Source: Candidatus Aenigmatarchaeota archaeon (GTDB lineage Archaea; EX4484-52). Taken from it: a stretch of DNA of 60,040 bases. The notes under the pieces were generated by a model. The model had not been told where the DNA came from and ran no database searches. It saw nothing but the letters and a program-made list of their open reading frames with translations. Where the stretch lies: NCBI GenBank assembly GCA_023137195.1, contig JAGLPV010000024.1, positions 1 through 60,040 of the forward strand, written 5' to 3'. This document shows positions 1 through 7,352 of this stretch, piece after piece (the first letter of the stretch is position 1; each line of letters opens with the position of its first letter). A program made the translations under genes and the position numbers.

Positions 1-203
1 TCCACTACACGTTCTGTTTCTGGTTTTGTCAAAACCTGTAGTGCCAGAACAAAGAAGATTAAACCAGCAAGAATTAAACACACACTCAGAAAAAATATAG
101 TTTTGGAACCTGTTTGAGATAACAATATAACAACTCCTAACAAGATAATACTCAAATCAATTCCCATAAACAGTAAACTCCTTTTATCCCTTCTTGTTTT
201 CAT
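1..203 (-). CDS. Partial small membrane protein, probable fourth member of the adjacent DUF2178-like series (C-terminus beyond window edge)
   Basis: My translation of the complement from ATG at 203: MKTRRDKRSLLFMGIDLSIILLGVVILLSQ...LTKPETERVV; TM segments followed by an ETER motif like the EDER motif of the next three ORFs; overlaps/abuts the gene ending at 205. Confidence 0.6.
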   Translation of the reverse strand, partial: MKTRRDKRSLLFMGIDLSIILLGVVILLSQTGSKTIFFLSVCLILAGLIFFVLALQVLTKPETERVV

Positions 204-204
204 A

Positions 205-591
205 TCATTCACCTTTTTTATTATACATCCATTGAAATGTAAGCCACACATATATTCCAACGAAAAATAGCAATGCATATATTTGAGATGGTAACGGCAT
301 CCATATTTTATAAATATAAAGCAGATTGAATGTAATTATCAATATAAGCATCGTATTAAATGCATGATACCCTGCTTTTTCTTTATTTCTTAATGAACGC
401 TCATCTTCAATAAAATTTTCTTTTGGTTTTGTAGCATTGTACAACGCGCCAAGCGTCAGAACGGACCCTGCAAAAATCCAGCCATATCCTATATTTTTAA
501 AGCCAAGCATTAGGACTGCAAAACCCAATGCCATTGATCCCATGCTCAGCATCAAATTATTCCTTACCTCTTCATCTGTTCTTAATTTCAT
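205..591 (-). CDS. Small multi-TM membrane protein, DUF2178-like
   Basis: TM segments and ENFIEDERSLRNKEKAGYHAFN motif; tandem with similar ORFs. Confidence 0.65.
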   Translation of the reverse strand: MKLRTDEEVRNNLMLSMGSMALGFAVLMLGFKNIGYGWIFAGSVLTLGALYNATKPKENFIEDERSLRNKEKAGYHAFNTMLILIITFNLLYIYKIWMPLPSQIYALLFFVGIYVWLTFQWMYNKKGE

Positions 592-920
592 TTTACGCCA
601 CCTATTTTATCATAATAAAACAAAGAGACGAGGCACACAATAAGAGAGCCACCAAAAAGAGCCACAAATGCAGGAGCAAATAATTCTGTGTTGCTGGTTA
701 GGTAAATATAGATAATTGTTCCGACTCCGAAAAATATGGTGTATGCAAAAGCATTTCTTGTTGCTTTCCCTATATTTATCTCGATTCTCTCATCCTTTGC
801 ATTATATGTTCCAAAATAAGGGATGAAACAAAGAAACCACAGGAAACTAGTATTTCCTTCAACAAAATACAGCAAACTCACAACCGACAAAAAACCCAAA
901 TACCAAAGTATATTTTTCAT
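588..920 (-). CDS. Small multi-TM membrane protein, DUF2178-like
   Basis: KDERIEINIGKATRNAFAYTIFF motif; 4-nt overlap with neighbour. Confidence 0.65.
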   Translation of the reverse strand: MKNILWYLGFLSVVSLLYFVEGNTSFLWFLCFIPYFGTYNAKDERIEINIGKATRNAFAYTIFFGVGTIIYIYLTSNTELFAPAFVALFGGSLIVCLVSLFYYDKIGGVK

Positions 921-1333
921 TCAATATCACCTTTTCTATTAACCATAAAATAACACATTCCGAAAATGATTGCCATGCCAATAATTCCTGTGCTTATTGC
1001 CTGTGGAATATCTCTAAAATAAATCCATTCATTTGAAGAAGCAAAACCTATTGCAAGAAGCCAGTAAAGGGACATATAATAAGCATAAGCCGCCGTGCGA
1101 TTCATTATCTTCTTTGACCTCTCATCTTCGAAAGGGAATCCTTTTTTTACATCAAAGAATCTTCTCTTTACAAAGGGAATCATGAATAAACCAATTATTA
1201 CTATAATTCCTATTGGTAAAATCATATCTATGGTTTTTCCTTTAGCCAACAGTGTGCCTGCAAAAAGCAAAGAAGTCAGTATCACAATTGCTGTTATTAT
1301 TCCTGCCAATACAACTCTTGTTTTATCTTTCAT
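917..1333 (-). CDS. Small multi-TM membrane protein, DUF2178-like
   Basis: FEDERSKKIMNRTAAYAYYMSLYW motif; 4-nt overlap with neighbour. Confidence 0.65.
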   Translation of the reverse strand: MKDKTRVVLAGIITAIVILTSLLFAGTLLAKGKTIDMILPIGIIVIIGLFMIPFVKRRFFDVKKGFPFEDERSKKIMNRTAAYAYYMSLYWLLAIGFASSNEWIYFRDIPQAISTGIIGMAIIFGMCYFMVNRKGDIE

Positions 1334-1391
1334 TTTCTCACCTTGTTGTTTATTTCTAACTTAATGTTAGATATATATAACATCAAATTAT

Positions 1392-1880
1392 TTAAATGTT
1401 TTTGTTTTTGGCAATTTTGTGCAAATAAAGAACACCTCCGATAAGAAAGCAAAGAACACAAAAATTATAGATGATAGAATTACTGAACATGCCCAAAAAC
1501 GGATTTGTCAAATTAGGCCAAAGAGGAAACATATCCGAATAAAGGAATGCATCAAGCAGGATATGAAGCCATACGCCGATTAATGCCCCGGCAGTAATTG
1601 ACTTCAAAGAATAATCCTGGTGGATTTTAAAAAAATCAGATATTTTACCCAGTTGCCTACGAAACATATAGATTCCTGCGATGACAAACATTGCCGAAAC
1701 TGTTGCGCCAACAAAAGTGTGCAATGGACCATGAAGCGGACAATTGCTGAAAAAAAGGCAATAAATTGCGCGGATATCGATGATTATACTTGCAAGTAAA
1801 ATCGAGGCAATATTGATGTGTTTTTTGAAGAGCATTCCTATTGCTAAACCCGGACCAAGATGAAAAGGAGTGAATGGCAT
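1392..1880 (-). CDS. Membrane-bound metal-dependent hydrolase, YdjM/DUF457-like
   Basis: N-terminal MPFTPFHLGPGLAIG and HGPLHTFVGA motifs typical of the family; multiple TM helices. Confidence 0.7.
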   Translation of the reverse strand: MPFTPFHLGPGLAIGMLFKKHINIASILLASIIIDIRAIYCLFFSNCPLHGPLHTFVGATVSAMFVIAGIYMFRRQLGKISDFFKIHQDYSLKSITAGALIGVWLHILLDAFLYSDMFPLWPNLTNPFLGMFSNSIIYNFCVLCFLIGGVLYLHKIAKNKNI

Positions 1881-2003
1881 AATATATTCTATGCTGTAAA
1901 TCTATATAAATATTCTGCGCATTATAAAATTTCAATTTTAGATTGTGCAAAAGTATATAAATTAGAATCACCCATATATGCAAGAGATATTAGGGGTTAT
2001 AAA

Positions 2004-2837
2004 ATGGAAAAAACATTAGTTATGGTTAATGGCTTATCGCCAAATGCAGGGAAAATGGCATATAAAGTTGCTGAACATGTTCAGGCTAGTTCTGATATGG
2101 AATTGCTTCCTTTTTCATTGACTGGTTCAAATGTTGAAGCAGACAGGATGCAGGTTGGTGATCTGGAAATTAAATTGGTGAAGCCGGAAGACAGGAAGGA
2201 GTTTATTGAAATGGTTTCTGATCAATCATTTATTTCTGTGGATTATACTCATCCAAATGCTGTAAATGAAAATGCAGAATTTTATTGCAGTAATCGTCTT
2301 CCTTTTGTTATGGGAACAACAGGGGGAGACAGGGATGTATTGGAAAAAACAGTTGTTGATTCAGACAATGTGGCTGTTATTGCTCCGAATATGGCGAAGC
2401 AAATTGTCGCATTTCAGGCAATGTTGGAATATGCGGCAAATACATTTCCTGATGCATTCAAAGGATATACATTGGAGATAGCAGAAAGTCATCAAAACGG
2501 AAAAGCTGACACAAGCGGTACTGCCAAAGCAATGATTGGTTATTTTAATCAATTAGGGCTTCCCTTTACAAAAGACCAGATTAAAATGATCAGGGCTCCG
2601 GATGAACAGTTGGAGATGGGAATTCCTGAAAATACATTGACTGGTCATGCATGGCACACTTATACATTGAAATCAAAAGAAGGAGATGTCTTATTTGGGT
2701 TTACTCATAATGTGAATGGAAGGGATATTTACGCGGCAGGAACATTGGACGGGGTCAGGTTTTTGATCGGCAAGCTTGGTGAAAAAGGTAAAGTCTATTC
2801 CATGATGGATGTTTTGAAAGGCGCAACCACAGATTAA
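2004..2837 (+). CDS. dapB: Dihydrodipicolinate reductase-like protein (DapB family)
   Basis: MEKTLVMVNGLSPNAGKMAYKVAEHV N-terminus, ESHQNGKADTSGTAKAMIGYF (SGTA) motif; ATG at 2004 preferred over the ORF start at 1860. Confidence 0.65.
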   Translation: MEKTLVMVNGLSPNAGKMAYKVAEHVQASSDMELLPFSLTGSNVEADRMQVGDLEIKLVKPEDRKEFIEMVSDQSFISVDYTHPNAVNENAEFYCSNRLPFVMGTTGGDRDVLEKTVVDSDNVAVIAPNMAKQIVAFQAMLEYAANTFPDAFKGYTLEIAESHQNGKADTSGTAKAMIGYFNQLGLPFTKDQIKMIRAPDEQLEMGIPENTLTGHAWHTYTLKSKEGDVLFGFTHNVNGRDIYAAGTLDGVRFLIGKLGEKGKVYSMMDVLKGATTD

Positions 2838-2920
2838 TCCACAGAACCCACGGGAACTGATTTAATCCATGAGATTCTTGGCGATAGCACAGATGCTGAT
2901 TTAATAGTTTGTCTTGTGGA
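2837..2920. repeat. Copy of dispersed intergenic element bounded by ATCCACA...TGTGGAT (degenerate end)
   Basis: Starts ATCCACAG at 2837, ends TGTGGA at 2915-2920; internal AATCCATGAGATTCTTG...CACAGATG resembles the copy at 34909. Confidence 0.5.
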
Positions 2921-2970
2921 AAATACAGACGAGGAAAAAAAGTATATAAAGATTCTTGCCATGAAATATT

Positions 2971-3264
2971 ATGAGAAAACAAATGATTAAAACAAGCAGA
3001 GAAGAGAATATTTCGATGTATCCACGATTGGAAGAAGTTTTAATGATTGAATCCTTTATCCGGGAACACAATGGAGAATATAAAAAACAGGAATTGATTG
3101 ATAATCTGCCTGAAGAGACAAATCAGGAAATTTTTGATGCAATAATTGATAATCTTCTTGATGAACACAAAATTTCAATAGATGCAGAGGGCAAAATAGG
3201 GTGGATATATGATCCAGCCGGTGTAAAAAAATATCTCAAAAAAAATGAATTGTCATGGAGATGA
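2971..3264 (+). CDS. Small protein, probable antitoxin-like partner
   Basis: 97 aa, predicted helical; overlaps the start of the RelE/ParE-like ORF at 3255. Confidence 0.5.
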   Translation: MRKQMIKTSREENISMYPRLEEVLMIESFIREHNGEYKKQELIDNLPEETNQEIFDAIIDNLLDEHKISIDAEGKIGWIYDPAGVKKYLKKNELSWR

Positions 3265-3593
3265 AATCGCAAATAGTATTTTGCCAAGAAAAACTGAAAA
3301 ATGCATTTTTATCGCTTAAAAATTCTAAACTCCATGAAGAAAGGCAAATATATCGATGGCTTGAGCGGGCTTTTGTGGATTTAGAAGAAAATGCCTTTTG
3401 TGGCATTCAGATTCCAAAAAAACTGATTCCGGCATCTTATATCCAAAAATACGAGATAGACAATTTATGGAAATATAATTTGCCAAATGCATGGAGATTA
3501 ACGTATTCTATAAAGGGAAGTGAAATAAAAGTCGTCAGTATCGTTGTCGAATGGATGAGCCACAAGGAATACGAAAAAAGATTTGGTTATTGA
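3255..3593 (+). CDS. RelE/ParE-like toxin-fold protein (archaeal type)
   Basis: NLWKYNLPNAWRLTYSIKGSEIKVVSIVVEWMSHKEYEKRFGY C-terminal signature typical of archaeal RelE-like proteins. Confidence 0.6.
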   Translation: MEMKSQIVFCQEKLKNAFLSLKNSKLHEERQIYRWLERAFVDLEENAFCGIQIPKKLIPASYIQKYEIDNLWKYNLPNAWRLTYSIKGSEIKVVSIVVEWMSHKEYEKRFGY

Positions 3594-3676
3594 TGTTATA
3601 GATACTCTTGTGGATTTCAACGGTTCTGCGACCCATGGATGTTATTATTATATAAATGTAAATAGGTTTAATTAGT

Positions 3677-4063
3677 ATGGAAATTCCAAAGTATATTCAG
3701 GAAATAATTGACAAACAGGAATTGCATATCCTATCAACTTCATCGGGAAAAGGAGTGCCCAATATCATTTACCTGAAATTTCTCAAAGTGTATAATGATG
3801 AACAGATTTTGATTGCCAATAATAAATTTTTCAAGACAGAAAAAAATCTAATTGAAAACCCGAGAATCGCTTTTGTTGTACGTGATAAGGAGACAGGAAA
3901 ATCATATCAAATCAAAGGGACTGTCGAAATGCACAAAGACGATAAAATTTACGATGATGTTGTCAAATGGGTTGAAGAAATAAGAACAAAACCTCTGACA
4001 CCCAAATCCGCGGTAATTCTTAATGTGGAAGAAATATATTGTGGGGCAGAGAAGATATTGTAA
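3677..4063 (+). CDS. Pyridoxamine 5'-phosphate oxidase-like FMN-binding split-barrel protein
   Basis: HILSTSSGKGVPNIIYLKFLKV...NLIENPRIAFVVRD...YQIKGTVEMH pattern. Confidence 0.75.
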   Translation: MEIPKYIQEIIDKQELHILSTSSGKGVPNIIYLKFLKVYNDEQILIANNKFFKTEKNLIENPRIAFVVRDKETGKSYQIKGTVEMHKDDKIYDDVVKWVEEIRTKPLTPKSAVILNVEEIYCGAEKIL

Positions 4064-4094
4064 CTGGCAAGGTAGATGTAAGGAGTGTTGAGAT

Positions 4095-4391
4095 ATGAAG
4101 AAAAACTTAGCCATTAGAAATTCAACAGCAGAATTTTTGATATTCCCGGCACAATCAAAAGAAGATTCTATTGAAGTTAAATACGCAGATGAAAATATTT
4201 GGTTGTCACAAAAAATGATTGCAAAATTGTTCAATGTGGATAGAACTGTAATAACTAAACATTTACTAAATATTTTTGAAAGTGATGAATTAGATGAAAA
4301 AAGCAATGTGCAAAAAATGCACTTTAGTCATTCTGATAAACCAATTAACTTCTATAACAGAGAAGATTTTAGAGGAGTGAAATCAATATAA
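4095..4391 (+). pseudogene. Truncated RhuM-family (virulence protein) N-terminal fragment
   Basis: NSTAEFLIFPAQ..EDSIEVKYADENIWLSQKMIAKLFNVDRTVITKHLLNIFE is RhuM-like, but the ORF stops at FYNREDFRGVKSI, far short of full length. Confidence 0.65.
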
Positions 4392-4397
4392 ATTATT

Positions 4398-4634
4398 ATG
4401 GATACGCACAAAAGGACGATTGTTAAAACAATTACGTGGAGAATAATTGCGACTTTGACTACTGTATTGACGATATATTTTTGGACCGGGGACTGGTCTA
4501 TTGCTCTTGGTTCCGGTCTGGTTGCGAATGCTTTGAAAACTGTGTTTTATTATATTCATGAGAGGGCGTGGAATTTAAGTGATTTTGGGCGGTTGTCTGT
4601 TCCTGTGAAAAGTTCCGGTCATGACCGTAAATAA
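4398..4634 (+). CDS. DUF2061 membrane protein
   Basis: KRTIVKTITWRIIATLTTVLTIYFWTG...KTVFYYIHERAWN motif. Confidence 0.8.
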   Translation: MDTHKRTIVKTITWRIIATLTTVLTIYFWTGDWSIALGSGLVANALKTVFYYIHERAWNLSDFGRLSVPVKSSGHDRK

Positions 4635-4756
4635 GTTGATTTTTTTAGAGGAATAGTTCGCTTTTTGTTTGGATTTTATTTGGATGAAAACAATTCGCAG
4701 TTGTTATATTACTTTTAGGGCTTGATAAGTTAGACCTATTTCCTTCAGTAAAATAA

Positions 4757-5482
4757 TTATCCTCTTCTGCCTGAATCAGTATTACGTTTAGGTTCAAACT
4801 TTTCTCCCTGGAAAAAATTTTTTGTTTTAACCCAAATGCCCCCGAAGAATTTTGTAACTATGCTTGTTTTCTTTTGTGCATTTTCAGATGCAGGTACTTT
4901 AAATTTTGTCTTTTTATTAAATTCGACTTTACCTGCATGAACCAGCATTAACGTTGCTTTTGCACCTTCCTCAACAAGAACTGTATCGCCGGGAAGAACT
5001 TCAGTTCCAATGACCACGGGAATAATCTCTATGCCTCTTTCGATAAGCACTTTACCTTCAACTAAAACAAAGCCGCCTTTGCATAAATCGTCTGTTTTGC
5101 AAGTATAAGATACTTCTTTTTCATCATCGCTTGATTCTGTGGTTTTAGAAGAAAAAGCAGAAAATAATTTTTTAAAAAAAGACTTTATGCCTCCTGATTT
5201 TTTACCGGTGTCATTATGGTCTTTGCAGATATATGCATCCGGTTGATTAACGCAAATGTGAACACATTTATTCAAATTTACATCCCATGCATGGTATTGG
5301 AGGTCTCTGCATTTTGGTAAACATTTTCCGTCAACATAATCTTGTGCAATGGTACACTTTGGAACACATATGTCTTTATACATATTGTATTTTTCAGAAT
5401 CCAAACAATTGCCGGAATTTGCATAAACGGGTGTGATTAAAACAAAAAAAGTCAAAATAAATAAAATTATTTTTTTCTTCAT
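4757..5482 (-). CDS. Secreted Cys-rich protein with FecR-like domain
   Basis: Signal peptide; Cys-rich N-terminal part; GTEVLPGDTVLVEEGAKATLMLVHAGKVEFNKKTKFKV FecR-like segment. Confidence 0.6.
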   Translation of the reverse strand: MKKKIILFILTFFVLITPVYANSGNCLDSEKYNMYKDICVPKCTIAQDYVDGKCLPKCRDLQYHAWDVNLNKCVHICVNQPDAYICKDHNDTGKKSGGIKSFFKKLFSAFSSKTTESSDDEKEVSYTCKTDDLCKGGFVLVEGKVLIERGIEIIPVVIGTEVLPGDTVLVEEGAKATLMLVHAGKVEFNKKTKFKVPASENAQKKTSIVTKFFGGIWVKTKNFFQGEKFEPKRNTDSGRRG

Positions 5483-5669
5483 AGGTTTATTGATTGTATT
5501 GGGCTTATATAAAACTTTTGATTTATTGGAACGGGAAAATGATGTGTAATTTCATGTTTTTAATGGGGATTAATGGGAAACTTGGGAAAAGCTAACTTTT
5601 TATGTTTTTATGAAATGCCCTTTCTCGTCCTTTGAACATGTCAAAGTTAGAAAATAAGCTGGCTATTAT

Positions 5670-6365
5670 TTAATTATGTTTTATAGGGTCATTTACAGTA
5701 TCATTTACAGTATCATTTACAGTATCATCCAAAACATAATATCCTGTTTTTGCCGAGCCTTCAAATCGGACAATCTTCTTTGATTTTAAGTCCAACAAAT
5801 CTCTTTTAGCAGTAATTATTGGTATGTTAACCAGAGCAATATATTCCTTTGTGGTTATTTTACCCTTTTCCGCAATATATCTAATTGCTTTCTTCTGCCT
5901 TTCATTTAATTCGTGTTTTTCTTCAATTACATCCATGGAAATTGTCCTGACCTGTGATTTAAAAATAACTTTTGTTTCAATATCGCCTAAATTATACATT
6001 GGTTTCTCATTGCCATTCATACGGCAAAGTTCATTTTCAAGATAAATTCCTGAACCATATCTTTCAATAAGACCAATATCATACATATAGTTGGACAGAA
6101 TAGAATTAACTGGTTTATGAATGGGTTCTTCAGGGCTTACGCCTTCCGGAAATGAACCGGGACTTACAATCTCAATGCGCTCATCATATATAAAAACTCT
6201 TACATCTGCCATACTTTGATAGTCTCTATGAATCAGCCCGTTGATTATTGCCTCTCTTAATGCCTTTAGAGGATATTCATATTTGTCTATTCTCTGGAAC
6301 TTATCTGTTCTTAATCCCATATATCTTATGTTTCTTTTGATGAAATTTTCAGCTTCCAGAACCAT
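5670..6365 (-). pseudogene. 5'-truncated AlbA_2/HATPase_c_4-type ATP-binding transcriptional regulator (C-terminal half)
   Basis: LREAIINGLIHRDYQSMADVRVFIYDERIEIVSPG...ERYGSGI and wHTH match the C-terminal part of the family (compare 20266-21612). Family-like residues (DCDGTLWN) continue in frame 5' of the ATG and then hit a TAG; the N-terminal AlbA_2 half is absent. VNDT x3 tail. Confidence 0.6.
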
Positions 6366-6393
6366 ATTCCATAAAGTACCATCGCAGTCCTAT

Positions 6394-6416
6394 AATAGGT
6401 TGTTAAGTAACCTATT
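6394..6416. terminator. Inverted repeat AATAGGTT-N7-AACCTATT downstream of the methyltransferase/GHKL/REC operon
   Basis: Perfect 8-bp stem read directly; lies between the REC stop (6463) and the truncated ATPase remnant. Could be a terminator or a scar. Confidence 0.4.
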
Positions 6417-6462
6417 TTCAAGTCTCTTTTTTTTATATTTGTTAATATGGAAAAATGTGAAT

Positions 6463-7350
6463 TTAAGCATTTAAGTCATCTATAATTTTTTGAAAAATAC
6501 GTTTGTATTCATGAATATCTTTTCTGATTTTAATAAACTCCGGTTCGTCATATGGTATAATAGTTCCGTCACTTTTTTTAATTCTCATAAGCGTCGAAGT
6601 ACTAGAATCTTCTGGATTATGAGCTAAATTGTTTCTTTCTTGTTGTATATTTTGGTATAATTCAATCTCATCACGTGTTAAAGAATTTTTATCACATGTG
6701 GCAAAGATTAACAAGGTTCTTAGTAAAAAAGAAGCATCAAAATGTCTGGATTTTAGCAATCTTTGAAATTCGTCTGGCAATGAATATTTTTTTAAGTCTT
6801 CATCATTTTCTTTATACCGTTTAATTAATTTCTGTTTTCTCTCTATTATTTTTTGTTGCTTAACCTTACCTTTTTCTGCTAATAAATTTAGAATCTCTCT
6901 TATCATTTCATCTAGCTCACTTGTTTCAGCCATAACCAATCCACGAAGATTGTTTAAATCCTGAGTTTTTCTAATGGTTGTATAAATAAGTCTCTTTAAT
7001 TTTTCTATATAATTATCTTTACTGGCACAATAAACCCCATCTATTCTTTCTTTTTTGGCAATTATTTTTCTTAGTTTTCCTTCCCCGTACTGAGAATAAA
7101 ATAATATTTCTGTATACAGTTCTTGCTTCCTTATTTTTTCAATAACATCTTGTCCTTGCTCTTCATCTGCAAGTTCATAATCAACGACGATTATATCGAA
7201 TTTAGAAAAATCATATTTTTCATATTTTTCGGGATTTTTATATTCTAGTATAAATCCGTATTTTTTGAGATATGATTCAATAAATTCAATTTCAGATTCT
7301 ACCCAATCCGTGTCATCTTCAACCCATAAAATTCTATATTTTAAATTCAT
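6463..7350 (-). CDS. Response-regulator receiver (REC) domain protein with C-terminal HEPN-like helical domain
   Basis: REC signatures VEDD, IVVDYEL, YCASKDN; C-terminal QERNNLAHNPED has the HEPN R-x4-H form (codons at 6619-6636). 2-nt gap to the GHKL gene. Confidence 0.7.
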   Translation of the reverse strand: MNLKYRILWVEDDTDWVESEIEFIESYLKKYGFILEYKNPEKYEKYDFSKFDIIVVDYELADEEQGQDVIEKIRKQELYTEILFYSQYGEGKLRKIIAKKERIDGVYCASKDNYIEKLKRLIYTTIRKTQDLNNLRGLVMAETSELDEMIREILNLLAEKGKVKQQKIIERKQKLIKRYKENDEDLKKYSLPDEFQRLLKSRHFDASFLLRTLLIFATCDKNSLTRDEIELYQNIQQERNNLAHNPEDSSTSTLMRIKKSDGTIIPYDEPEFIKIRKDIHEYKRIFQKIIDDLNA

Positions 7351-7352
7351 AA

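Noticed and set aside
3611-3620. Extra copy of the ATCCACA...TGTGGAT element (CTTGTGGATT)
   Set aside because: Only one end present and no paired ATCCACA end upstream; may be decayed but not supportable.
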